DNA from: Candidatus Thiodiazotropha sp. (ex Epidulcina cf. delphinae)
GTDB taxonomy: Bacteria; Pseudomonadota; Gammaproteobacteria; Chromatiales; Chromatiaceae
Reading direction: 5' to 3'
DNA: 45,977 nt
Assembly: GCA_025656505.1 (NCBI GenBank)
Contig: JAHXHR010000012.1
Coordinates: 1-45,977, forward strand
A program made the translations under genes and the position numbers. Below the pieces are notes generated by a model. It ran no database searches. It was not told the origin of the DNA and was given only the letters and a program-made list of their open reading frames with translations. Shown here one piece after another: positions 17,480-26,683 of the stretch. The number at the start of each line of letters is the position of its first letter. Within the stretch, counting starts at the first letter, position 1.

Positions 17480-20053
17480 TTCAAGCGCCGGGGCGGTTGG
17501 GAGGATGACATGAAAGCTTGCGCCTTTGCCAATCTTGGAGATGACCTGAATCTGTCCATTGTGATCCTGGATGATCTTTTGACTGATCCGCAACCCCATG
17601 CCCATGCCACTCTCCTTGGTTGAAAAGAAAGCATCAAACAGGTGCTTGAGCGTATCTGTCTCTATCCCAGGTCCGGTATCCTTGACGAGCACCAGCACCT
17701 TTTCGGCATCAATTTTTTGAGTCTGCAACAGCAGTCTTCTCTGATTGGGATCGACCTGCTTCATCGCCTCGATCGCATTGCGAATCAAATTCAGCAAGAC
17801 CTGTTCAATCTGCACCAGATCGACCCGGACAGGCAGCACCTGATCACTGAGATCGAGAGAGATTTCGACCTGTTGCCGGTTGGCTTCGGACTCGATGAAC
17901 GAAGCAACCTCCAATACCAGATGATTGAGATTCACCACCTCGTGTTCTTGCGGACGTTTCACGACCAGGCCGCGAAGGCGTTTGATGATTTCACCGGCGC
18001 GCTCCGCTTGAGCAGTGATCTGTGCCATGGCATCCATCAGCTCCGCCTCGCCGCCGATGCCCGATTGCAAACGCCGCACACAGCCGCTGGCGAAATTGAT
18101 AATCGCGGAGAGCGGTTGATTCAATTCATGCGCCAAACCGGTAGACATCTCCCCCATGGTGCTGAGCCGACACACATGCACCAACTCAGACTGATGCTGT
18201 CTGCTCTGCATCTCCGCAATACGCATCTGAGTAAAGTCACGACCGTAGATATTCACGTAACCCAACTCCCTGATAGGCGCAAGCTGCAGGGAAAAGATCT
18301 GCTCCTCCAGGTTGATTTCATACTCTTTGTTGACCCCTTCCCTGAGAACGCCGGCAACCAGATTCTTCCAATACAGGGGCAAGGTCTGACCTCGTTCACA
18401 ATCCCAGTATGCCATCAGAGGCTCACTGGCGGTATTAGCATAGACTATCACCCCACGGTCGTTGATACGCAATACCGGACTGGGATTCTCGCTGGCAAGT
18501 TTCGCCAGGCTGGTAATCTCCCGCTCCGCCTGCTTGCGCCTCGTGACATCGCGCAAATAGACGTTAAATACCGTTTGCTGTTGAAGATGGATCGAAATAA
18601 CCGAGCACTCGACCGCCTTCTCCTCTCCAAGCATGGTTGTCGCCAGCATGGGTTGCCCTCGGCAGGTATCATCGCCGGCGCTTTTTCTGATGCAGCCTCC
18701 CAACATACAGCGGAAAAGATCCCGGTCGTTGGGGACGATCGCCATCTCCTCCAGGCGGTGGCCGATCAGCTGTTCCCTGTGATAACCAAGGGTTTTCAAC
18801 GCCGTACCATTCACTTCGACGACCATCCCCTGCTCATCCAGGGTGATGATCGAATCCATGGAATTGTCGAACAGAGCGCTTTTCAGAACCTCTGTTTCCC
18901 GTATTCGCTTCTCCTGCTTGTCACGCAAGGTGTCACGCGCCGTGATCAACTGGCGAAAGAAGGCCTTCACCCAATCCTCCAGAAGCAAGAGTTGATTACC
19001 TTTTTTTATGACAGGCTGTTCTATCCCAAGCGCCTGCTGTCCGAAGCGGGAAATCCGCTGCAGGACGTGGCTGATCTTGGTCGAAATCAAATAGAAGATC
19101 ACCGAGAAGGCCACAACGTAAACCAACGCCGCCAATAACCGATCCTGCTGCGCTAGTTTGGTGATGTTGTGTATGGTCTTCTGCACGGCGTCGCGGGAGA
19201 CCAGGGTGGTGAACAGCAGGCTCTGCTCCATGGTTTGGTAGCGGGTCAGTGCTTGTGACGTCAGCAGGTAACGTTCCCGCCAATCCCGCAGGTAGGAGCC
19301 TTCCTCAACCTGTCGGCGATTACTACTGACCAATAATTTCTGATTATCAGCATCGATCAACGCGATCAATGTATCCGTTCCATACACCATCTCTTGCGAT
19401 TCGGTAAGAAACCGCTCATCTATGGCAACGATCAACAACAGGATGACTGGATCACTGTCAGCATGGACGCTGATATTCGACCATACCAGCAGGTAGGGCG
19501 TTTGATCGATGAGGGTGATCACCGCCTCGTCACGCCCGCCATACAAATCGAGGGCCCGACCAAGACTGAACGGTAGCCGTTGCTTTTGGTAGATCTCCCT
19601 TGGATTTCCCTGACCATCCAGTAATACGATGTGGCTGGGCTCAACCGAGCTCAGACTGGGGTGCCCGGATTCGAGCCAGTCCGGAAGTTGATCACTGTAG
19701 CGTTTCGGTTGCCCCAGCGAATCCTCCCATGCCTGCGAGTTGAGATAGCTGAAGATCCGCCAGTGGTAGGAAAGACTGTATCCCGCCTGTTGCCACTCCT
19801 TCAAAAACTGTTCGAAACGATGGCGGGTTTCGACGGCCCGGATATCCAACTGCCTGACCAACTCGTTATGAAATACCTGTTCCAGTCGCTCACCCTGAAC
19901 GGGATCCAACAACAACCAGGTCACCAGACCGCACAAAATACCCACAAAGAGGGATAACGCCGGCAGGGGTATACTTGCCAACCAAGCTCGTCGCTTTACT
20001 GATCCGGAGTTAGTCATGCGGCGGATAGCCGGGATAGGAATGTGAGAGTCCAA
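17462..20053 (-). CDS. Membrane-bound PAS-containing sensor histidine kinase
   Basis: An 863-residue inner-membrane kinase. A first membrane helix (about 27-50, LSLFVGILCGLVTWLLL) is followed by a periplasmic sensor region (to about 302) and a second helix (ALVYVVAFSVIFYLI, about 306-322). Two PAS domains follow, near 385-500 (NSMDSIITLDEQGMVVEVNG) and 508-620 (PSPVLRINDRGVIVYANT). The phospho-accepting His is near 641 in GLAHELNQPLSAI. The ATPase boxes are NLIRNAIEA (N), DTGPGIE (G1) and GMGMGLRIS (G2). The start is a TTG; an ATG 12 codons in is an alternative. The last residues, PKNRS, and the TGA are encoded by the family A element; the original C-terminus was ...PALE. Signal unknown. Confidence 0.88.
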   Translation of the reverse strand: MDSHIPIPAIRRMTNSGSVKRRAWLASIPLPALSLFVGILCGLVTWLLLDPVQGERLEQVFHNELVRQLDIRAVETRHRFEQFLKEWQQAGYSLSYHWRIFSYLNSQAWEDSLGQPKRYSDQLPDWLESGHPSLSSVEPSHIVLLDGQGNPREIYQKQRLPFSLGRALDLYGGRDEAVITLIDQTPYLLVWSNISVHADSDPVILLLIVAIDERFLTESQEMVYGTDTLIALIDADNQKLLVSSNRRQVEEGSYLRDWRERYLLTSQALTRYQTMEQSLLFTTLVSRDAVQKTIHNITKLAQQDRLLAALVYVVAFSVIFYLISTKISHVLQRISRFGQQALGIEQPVIKKGNQLLLLEDWVKAFFRQLITARDTLRDKQEKRIRETEVLKSALFDNSMDSIITLDEQGMVVEVNGTALKTLGYHREQLIGHRLEEMAIVPNDRDLFRCMLGGCIRKSAGDDTCRGQPMLATTMLGEEKAVECSVISIHLQQQTVFNVYLRDVTRRKQAEREITSLAKLASENPSPVLRINDRGVIVYANTASEPLMAYWDCERGQTLPLYWKNLVAGVLREGVNKEYEINLEEQIFSLQLAPIRELGYVNIYGRDFTQMRIAEMQSRQHQSELVHVCRLSTMGEMSTGLAHELNQPLSAIINFASGCVRRLQSGIGGEAELMDAMAQITAQAERAGEIIKRLRGLVVKRPQEHEVVNLNHLVLEVASFIESEANRQQVEISLDLSDQVLPVRVDLVQIEQVLLNLIRNAIEAMKQVDPNQRRLLLQTQKIDAEKVLVLVKDTGPGIETDTLKHLFDAFFSTKESGMGMGLRISQKIIQDHNGQIQVISKIGKGASFHVILPTAPALEPKNRS

Positions 20054-20162
20054 CCAGCGTTGTCATAGCTCTCTGCGAATTTCCAATGAACCGATTTGAT
20101 GGAATAGAGAAGAAACCAAAGACTTCTTTTTACTCTTGTTGCTGTCATGAATCCATGCTTAA

Positions 20163-20207
20163 CCCGGATGTTTCACCTGAATATGGTTAAACCTAAAAAC
20201 CGCAGTT
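20163..20207. repeat. Solo ends of two repeat families
   Basis: CCCGGATGTTTCACC (20163-20177) equals the end of the CTAG element at 12815. Fifteen bases later CCTAAAAACCGCAGTT (20192-20207) equals the family A terminal repeat exactly, preceded by TTTAA-like sequence (GTTAA). No matching opposite ends lie nearby, so these are relics left by deletion. Confidence 0.65.
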
Positions 20208-20224
20208 AAGCCTCCATTCCCGAC

Positions 20225-20249
20225 AAAAAAAAGACGCTAAATGCGTCTT
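20225..20249 (-). terminator. Rho-independent terminator of the PilZ gene
   Basis: On the minus strand AAGACGC-ATTTA-GCGTCTT is followed by a run of eight T. The 7-bp stem plus U-tract is a canonical intrinsic terminator, 63 bp past the PilZ stop. A second, larger stem lies between them (20258-20287: GAGAATTCCAG...CTGGAA..TTCTC). Confidence 0.85.
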
Positions 20250-20311
20250 CTTAGTAAGAGAATTCCAGCTCGCTGGAATCAGTTCTCAATTATCAGGAGG
20301 TGTGGTCGAGA

Positions 20312-20707
20312 TCAATAACTTGTATTAACCTCTCTGTGTACGACACGGGAAGTATCTTTGAAACCCTGATACAAATAGGCCCTCTCAGCAACCGTTGCAT
20401 AGCCGTACAGCATCTTACGGAGCATTTGCCTAACCCCGGCATCGAGTTCACTGAACATCAGCCCCAGACAACCGGATTTCTGGTGAACCACCAATGCCTT
20501 GGCCTGGCACCGGTTGGCGCAGCCACAGGCATCTACCGGGAATGAGACATCGACAATCGTGCTCAACTGCTGTGAACTGTCGCCAATATCGACTAACATA
20601 CCGCTCAGACTGATATTCCGTATCTTTCCTTTCAGTTTGCCGAAACCGCGATCACTGATGACGATTTCTACCGATACCAATTTGCGATGGCCACGTCTGT
20701 GTTCCAT
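20312..20707 (-). CDS. PilZ-domain protein
   Basis: A single-domain PilZ protein of 131 residues, a type that usually binds cyclic di-GMP. The N-terminal EHRRGHRK contains the RxxxR-like arginine pair (RRGHR) and NISLSGMLVDIG supplies the (D/N)xSxxG motif, both ligand-contacting in the family. Unusually, the middle carries a cysteine cluster, CGCANRC, and a further Cys in SGCLG, which could bind metal or sense redox. The C-terminus is hydrophilic, with no partner domain. It is monocistronic, with an intrinsic terminator downstream, and the RDD gene diverges from it. Confidence 0.85.
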   Translation of the reverse strand: MEHRRGHRKLVSVEIVISDRGFGKLKGKIRNISLSGMLVDIGDSSQQLSTIVDVSFPVDACGCANRCQAKALVVHQKSGCLGLMFSELDAGVRQMLRKMLYGYATVAERAYLYQGFKDTSRVVHREVNTSY

Positions 20708-20858
20708 GCGTTCGTTCCCCTCAATCGCTGCTCTATTGAGACTTTAAAGTATGGACCTAAATGGAAAAAATTCAAATCGGGTGTATTGCTCCCGAAGCTT
20801 AGGGTTTGCCCTAGTGTGTACCAGGCCTGCCCGATAAGCGTTCAACGAAGCCCGTCTT

Positions 20859-21299
20859 ATGCCGATCAATACCCATATCGATTTGAAAGACGCCGCCGTT
20901 CCAGGCCTGCTGCGCCGCTTAGCCGCCATGCTCTACGACGGGTTGCTGCTGGTGGCGCTACTGTTTGTCGCTACGGCCGCGATCACCCTGCCACTGGGAA
21001 ACCCTGATGGAATCAACTTATTGTTTTTTCAGTTTTTTATCTTTGAAATCATCCCCTTGTTATTCTTTACCTGCTTTTGGATCTGGGGTGGTCAGACCCT
21101 GGGTATGCGGGCTTGGCGACTGAAACTGGTACGGGAAGGCGGTTATCCGGTGGGATGGAACGACGCATTGAAACGACACCTGGCCGCGCTGTTTTCGCTG
21201 CTGTGTCTCGGCCTCGGGTTTGTATGGGTATTGATCGATCCCAAGAAACTTGCCTGGCACGACCGGTTCTCGAAAACCCGGTTAGTTATTGTTAAATAA
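20859..21299 (+). CDS. RDD-family membrane protein
   Basis: A 146-residue integral membrane protein. The RDD signature appears as LLRRLAAMLYDGLLL (Arg, Asp; about 18-32), then two further hydrophobic segments (FFQFFIFEIIPLLFFTCFW; SLLCLGLGFVWVLI). It has the conserved GQTLGMRAWRLKLV block and the closing KKLAWHDRFSKTRLV, where the Trp-His-Asp triplet is typical. Family function is poorly defined; some members are proposed ion transporters. It follows the divergent PilZ gene by about 150 bp, with no clear operon partner because pabB converges on it. Confidence 0.88.
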   Translation: MPINTHIDLKDAAVPGLLRRLAAMLYDGLLLVALLFVATAAITLPLGNPDGINLLFFQFFIFEIIPLLFFTCFWIWGGQTLGMRAWRLKLVREGGYPVGWNDALKRHLAALFSLLCLGLGFVWVLIDPKKLAWHDRFSKTRLVIVK

Positions 21300-21352
21300 G
21301 TGAAACAGATCACTCTATTGATGCCCTGGGCAGTTCTCTTCCACCGATTGAT

Positions 21353-22729
21353 CTACGGAGGTTCAGCACCCAGAGCGGTAAAAATAGCGGATGCCTTATC
21401 GAGACTTTCCTGATATTCGGCCTCCTCGCAGGAATCGGCCACGATACCTCCGCCAGCCCAAAAATCGACGCTTCGGTTGCGCATCACCAAGCTTCGTATG
21501 GCGATATTACTATCCATTGAGCCATCCATGCCGATGTAGGCGATACTACCGCAATAGAGGCCTCGCCGGGCCTCCTCCAGTTCATCAATGATCTCCATCG
21601 CGCGCAATTTCGGCGCCCCTGTAATGGACCCTCCGGGAAAACAGGCCCGCACCAAGTCAAGCGCATCCCGGCCATGGTCCAATTCACCGGATACGGTACT
21701 CACCATGTGATGCACCTGGGCGAAAGACTCAATGTCGAACAGGACGGGCACCTTTACGCTCCCTGTCTTGCAGACCTGTCCGAGATCATTGCGCAGCAGA
21801 TCGACGATCATCAGATTCTCGGCCCGATCCTTCTCGCTGGTCGCCAGGCTGCTACGCAGATAACCGTCTCTGTGCGGATCCCCACTGCGTGGTCGTGTGC
21901 CTTTGATCGGCCGGGTCTGCACCCTTCCTCGGTGCAACCGGAGGAAACGCTCGGGGGAGGTGCTCAGGATTGTCGCAAAGGGATAGTCCATAAACGCACT
22001 GAACGGAGCGGGGTTGACCCGGCGCAGATGCCGATAGAGTGACCAGGAATCACCTTCGATCACACCGCTGAACCGCTGGGCGAAATTCACCTGATAGCAA
22101 TCCCCCTCACGAATATAGTGCTGAATCCTGGCGAATCTGTCGGCATACGCCGCCCGGCTCAAGTTACTCTGTATCGAGGAAGAGAGACGAAAAGATCCCA
22201 CTGAGCGGCTGACAGGATGAGAAAAGCCTTGCACCAGTTCAGAACGGACCTGCGCTGTCCATCGATCCCTGCCGAGGCTGACCAACCAACTCGCACGCGC
22301 CTCATGATCGACCACCAACGCCCAGTCATAGAGCGCTATCACCATCTGGGGAAGTGTTTCCCCTTGTTGCGCCAAGGCGGGTAAGCGCAACCATCGACGG
22401 GCAAGGTCGTAGGAAAAATAACCTATCGCTCCACCGATAAAGGGCATCTCAGGATGGTTTGGCGATAGCGGTGGCGACAGATGCCTCCTGAGTAGCGCCA
22501 GAGGATCCTCAAGCGATAGCTGACGGCTGTTTCTGTCGCATATCTCCGTCTCCTCCCCCCGTGTGACAAGGGTCAGATAAGGCGATGCAGAGAGAATGTC
22601 ATATCTACCCTGGCTGACCATCGGCCTGCCACTGTCGAGAAACACCGGCCACTGCAAATGCCGGATGGTCTCGAACAGGTCAGCGCTATCGCTATGATAA
22701 GGCAGGCGCTGGAAGAGGGGCGTCACCAC
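21353..22729 (-). CDS. pabB: Aminodeoxychorismate synthase component I
   Basis: PabB aminates chorismate to 4-amino-4-deoxychorismate for folate synthesis, using ammonia from a PabA glutaminase that is not in this window. The 458 residues match the family. The chorismate-binding domain has RPIKGTRPRSGD (about 276-287), the motif that separates PabB (PIKGT) from anthranilate synthase. It also has GGSITGAPKLRAMEIIDELE (about 370-389) and YCGSIAYIG. The N-terminal part (WPVFLDSGRP) is the usual lid/Trp-site region. It converges on the RDD gene, and a family A element lies 86 bp upstream of its start. Confidence 0.93.
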   Translation of the reverse strand: MVTPLFQRLPYHSDSADLFETIRHLQWPVFLDSGRPMVSQGRYDILSASPYLTLVTRGEETEICDRNSRQLSLEDPLALLRRHLSPPLSPNHPEMPFIGGAIGYFSYDLARRWLRLPALAQQGETLPQMVIALYDWALVVDHEARASWLVSLGRDRWTAQVRSELVQGFSHPVSRSVGSFRLSSSIQSNLSRAAYADRFARIQHYIREGDCYQVNFAQRFSGVIEGDSWSLYRHLRRVNPAPFSAFMDYPFATILSTSPERFLRLHRGRVQTRPIKGTRPRSGDPHRDGYLRSSLATSEKDRAENLMIVDLLRNDLGQVCKTGSVKVPVLFDIESFAQVHHMVSTVSGELDHGRDALDLVRACFPGGSITGAPKLRAMEIIDELEEARRGLYCGSIAYIGMDGSMDSNIAIRSLVMRNRSVDFWAGGGIVADSCEEAEYQESLDKASAIFTALGAEPP

Positions 22730-22814
22730 GTCGAATCCTCTGGATCCCGACCTTCGCCGGGATGGTGTGACTTCAATTAAGCGTGTTTAGACCTTCCCCG
22801 GGAGGGAAGTTCAT

Positions 22815-23102
22815 CCTAAAAACCGCAGTTGGACGGGGTGAATGTGCGCTTGCGGGGGTGCAGGGCAAGGGTCGCTCCTGCACATCCCTGTGCTTGCGAC
22901 ACTAGTGCATCCCTGCACGGCGCGCAACGACGCGGAATCGTCATGCTATTCCAAGGCGTTGCAACGCAGCCATGCGCCGCCGCAAGCGTGCCATTCACCC
23001 TGTAGCCTGGTTCACCCAGCCGGTGAATAGGCAAATCGAAGTCAATCGTTTGCCTATCAGTAGTTTAGTATCAGGATGGAGCGGTCAACTGTGGTTTTTA
23101 GG
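22815..23102 (-). mobile_element. Family A MITE-like element, 288 bp, between purA and pabB
   Basis: Terminal repeats CCTAAAAACCGCAGTT (22815-22830) and AACTGTGGTTTTTAGG (23087-23102) differ at one position. Flanking 5-bp duplications TTCAT occur at 22810-22814 and 23103-23107. The interior shares long blocks with the copies at 17212 and 37572 (for example GCAGGGCAAGGGTCGCTCC). It has no transposase. Confidence 0.9.
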
Positions 23103-23121
23103 TTCATCCACTGCGAGCAAA

Positions 23122-23186
23122 ACCCCTTGCGCTGACGCATCGGGGTGGCTCTGAATGTCACAGTATCCATGACGAGGCGCGCTATC
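23122..23186. repeat. Fragment of the 7345-type CTAG element
   Basis: GGGTGGCTCTGAATGTCACAG and TATCCATGACGAGG closely follow the right arm of the element ending at 7614 (GGGTGGCTCTGAATATTACAG, TATCTACGACGAGG). The final CTAG is missing (GCGCGCTATC instead). It lies just right of the family A copy, in the purA-pabB gap, and is a decayed partial copy. Confidence 0.65.
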
Positions 23187-23201
23187 ATGCCGGCACTGGA
23201 C

Positions 23202-24581
<1,380 letters not shown>

Positions 24582-25763
24582 TCAAACAGAAATCAGCCGC
24601 CACTGCCCGGCCTCCATCACCAACTGCTCGTCACACCCCATCTCTTCCGCATCCCCCTGCTGCCCCGGCAGGGCGCAGACAACCCTTCGTCCCTCGCTTC
24701 GTAACCGGACAATCTCCGTCTGTAGACGGGCATCGTCGGACCAGGGAGCGAAGACGGAGCTTTGCTCCTTACCCTGCAACGCCGGCTGGGCGATCCGGAT
24801 CAGGGTCTTGAGATCACTGCTGAAACCGGTGGCCGGCCTCCCCCTGCCGAAGACACCGCCGATCGCATCGTATCTGCCGCCTCTGGCGATCTCTTTTCCG
24901 CTGCCGGGGACGAAAGCGGCAAAAACCACCCCGGTGTGGAAGTGGTATCCGCGCAATTCGGCAAGGTCGAAATGGACCGGAACCTCCGGCAGCCACATAG
25001 CGATCCGATCGGCCATCGCCTGGAGATAGTCCAGCGCCTGCATCACCGTTGGCGAGGCGTCTTTCAACACACGCCTCGCCTGGATCAAGGCATCATCACC
25101 ATTCAATTCACCCAGTCGTAAAAGCATCTCCGCATGCTCAGGCGCGATAAAAAAGGAGCCGAGGAGCGTCTCGATCTCCGGCATAGCCTTGCGCTGCAAG
25201 GCATCGAAGAGTTCAGTCTCCTGCTGCTTGTCGAGACCGGCCTGCACCGCCAACCCCTTGTAAACACCCACATGTCCCAGGTCGAGATAGACATTCTGCA
25301 CACCGGTCTTATCCAGGGTCTCCATCATCAGCCGCAGGATCTCGATATCGCTCTCCACCCCACTGTGACCATACAGTTCCGCACCAATCTGCAAAGGGGC
25401 ACGAGTACCGGCAAAGCCATCCGCACGGGTATGCAGCACCGTGCCGAGATAGCAAAGACGCGTGGGACTCCGGGAACGAATATGGTGAGCATCGATGCGG
25501 GCGGCCTGGGGGGTGATGTCCGCACGCACCCCCATCGTTCTACCCGTCAACTGATCGGTCAGCTTGAAGGTTTTCAGCTCAAGATCACTGCCTGTCCCCG
25601 TCAACAGGGAGTCGAGAAATTCGACAAACGGCGGGATAATGAACTCATAACCCCAACTGTGGTAGAGATCCAGCAATTCGCGGCGTTTTCGTTCGATTTC
25701 GCCGGCCTCCGGGGGAAGCACTTCATCGATGCCGTCAGGCAGTATCCAACGTTCATTTTCCAT
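24582..25763 (-). CDS. hisZ: ATP phosphoribosyltransferase regulatory subunit HisZ
   Basis: HisZ is a catalytically inactive paralogue of histidyl-tRNA synthetase that pairs with short-form HisG in the first step of histidine synthesis. The 393 residues open with WILPDGIDEVLPPEAGEIE, a HisZ hallmark. They keep class II synthetase motifs (motif 2-like RLCYLGTVLHTR; motif 3-like GGRYDAIGGVFGRGRPATGF) but lack the anticodon-binding domain. I choose the ATG at 25763; the frame opens 15 bases earlier with TTG. It starts 12 bp after the DUF2065 stop and precedes purA, the usual neighbourhood in gammaproteobacteria that have it. Confidence 0.93.
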   Translation of the reverse strand: MENERWILPDGIDEVLPPEAGEIERKRRELLDLYHSWGYEFIIPPFVEFLDSLLTGTGSDLELKTFKLTDQLTGRTMGVRADITPQAARIDAHHIRSRSPTRLCYLGTVLHTRADGFAGTRAPLQIGAELYGHSGVESDIEILRLMMETLDKTGVQNVYLDLGHVGVYKGLAVQAGLDKQQETELFDALQRKAMPEIETLLGSFFIAPEHAEMLLRLGELNGDDALIQARRVLKDASPTVMQALDYLQAMADRIAMWLPEVPVHFDLAELRGYHFHTGVVFAAFVPGSGKEIARGGRYDAIGGVFGRGRPATGFSSDLKTLIRIAQPALQGKEQSSVFAPWSDDARLQTEIVRLRSEGRRVVCALPGQQGDAEEMGCDEQLVMEAGQWRLISV

Positions 25764-25774
25764 CTTTGCCACAA

Positions 25775-25960
25775 TCAATTCACCAGATAGAGCAGGATCA
25801 CTCCGGAAACCATGCTGACCAGACCGCTGACTCTCATGGAGCGGTTATCGTGCTGGGCAATCATCAGTAAGATTTGTCGCATACTGTTGGGACTGAGGAA
25901 GGGCCATATCCCTTCGATCACCAACAACAGGGCCAAAGCCACTAGTAAATCATGCCACAT
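25775..25960 (-). CDS. DUF2065 inner-membrane protein (YjeT-like)
   Basis: A 61-residue protein with two hydrophobic segments: WHDLLVALALLLVIEGIWPF at the N-terminus and VSGLVSMVSGVILLYLV at the C-terminus, separated by a basic loop (SPNSMRQILLMIAQHDNRSMR). This matches YjeT/DUF2065 proteins, found between hflC and purA in many gammaproteobacteria; function unknown. The ATG at 25960 has GGGGA eight bases upstream. That ribosome-binding site directly follows the T-run of an intrinsic terminator, so the gene is expressed either by read-through or from a promoter inside the hairpin region. Confidence 0.88.
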   Translation of the reverse strand: MWHDLLVALALLLVIEGIWPFLSPNSMRQILLMIAQHDNRSMRVSGLVSMVSGVILLYLVN

Positions 25961-25973
25961 CGATGAAATCCCC

Positions 25974-25998
25974 AAAAAAAAACCGGGATCATCCCGGT
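25974..25998 (-). terminator. Intrinsic terminator directly upstream of the DUF2065 gene
   Basis: On the minus strand ACCGGG-ATGAT-CCCGGT is followed by nine T. The stem is GC-rich and the T-run is uninterrupted. It ends 14 bases before the ATG of the DUF2065 gene and touches that gene's Shine-Dalgarno. It would end transcription coming from hflKC or attenuate expression of DUF2065-hisZ-purA. Confidence 0.85.
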
Positions 25999-26129
25999 CC
26001 TGAGCATGCGACCCGTTCAGGCCGCTGGCCATTTTCCCAGAGCTGGGGACAGTTGTCCATTAGGAAACAAGTACTGTTGAGAATATTGATGATGGCCTGT
26101 GCAGGAATGGAAGGGCTTTGTTTGTGAAT

Positions 26130-26319
26130 GGCGCTTACTTAAAGGTGAATAGCCTGGATCTTGGCCGTCATTCCATCAACCGCGTCATTCCGGCGAAGTG
26201 GTGCATGGATGCACCATTTACGGACCTAAGGATGGAATCCAGGGAAATAACACCGGTTAGTGATTCTGGATCCCGGCATTCGCCGGGATGACGGCGGTTT
26301 TGATCTTAAGTAAAGTGCC
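26130..26319. repeat. 190-bp palindromic element upstream of DUF2065 gene
   Basis: The ends GGCGCTTACTT (26130) and AAGTAAAGTGCC (26319) are imperfect inverted repeats, followed inward by GGCCGTCATTCC and GGGATGACGGC. The middle (GGTGCATGGATGCACC, ATTTACGGACC..GGATGGAAT) resembles the core of the element at 802-1120. The rest of the 25999-26395 gap shows no gene. Confidence 0.55.
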
Positions 26320-26395
26320 ACTCGGCTCGTTTATCTGGCCTCACATTCGTACTTCAAAATCGGACCTTCCAACGCTTTTTTATATTCTAAAAGCG

Positions 26396-26641
26396 TTATT
26401 CTAAGCCTTTGATTATCAGTTTTAAATTCCCGAATATCACCAGGGGAGTTATGACTTCAACTACACCCTGCCTGTTTTCCTGAGTAATATTTGAGATCAG
26501 ACCATCGATAGTATTGTTGACATTAATCCTGATGGTTTCAGATGTGTTGGCTGACACTGACTGATCGACCTGATAAAAAGCAATTCCAATAGCCGGTACT
26601 ACTACGACGATGCCGGCAATCATCTTCAATAAAGTATTCAT
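26396..26641 (-). CDS. Small single-pass membrane protein of unknown family
   Basis: An 81-residue protein I do not recognise. It starts at the ATG at 26641, with GGGAG five bases upstream. The N-terminal hydrophobic segment MIAGIVVVVPAIGIAFYQV could be a signal anchor. The remainder is a polar stretch (SVSANTSETIRINVNNTIDG) and a second moderately hydrophobic tail (VITPLVIFGNLKLIIKGLE). It sits 42 bp after hflC on the same strand and probably shares its transcript. Its codons look more A/T-rich than the neighbours, hinting at a later arrival. It is the last gene before the palindromic element at 26130. Confidence 0.6.
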   Translation of the reverse strand: MNTLLKMIAGIVVVVPAIGIAFYQVDQSVSANTSETIRINVNNTIDGLISNITQENRQGVVEVITPLVIFGNLKLIIKGLE

Positions 26642-26683
26642 ACACACTCCCTTGCATGCTCTCAATATATGCCATACTTCGAT

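Noticed and set aside
17642..19138. A 498-codon open frame on the plus strand
   Set aside because: It lies fully antisense to the histidine kinase, whose domains and motifs are unambiguous. The antisense translation shows no domain and lacks a convincing ribosome-binding site.
20295..20303. AGGAGGTG on the plus strand, like a perfect Shine-Dalgarno
   Set aside because: No start codon with a sustained frame follows at the right distance. It lies downstream of the PilZ gene on the opposite strand.
22816..23034. A 72-75-codon frame kept open in three family A copies (also at 17208-17465 and 37568-37792)
   Set aside because: The copies are similar at DNA level anyway, the frame has no good start signal, and the composition (Arg, Cys, Pro, Ala) looks like translated GC-rich repeat. 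The in-frame 21-bp difference in the 17212 copy is suggestive but not enough.
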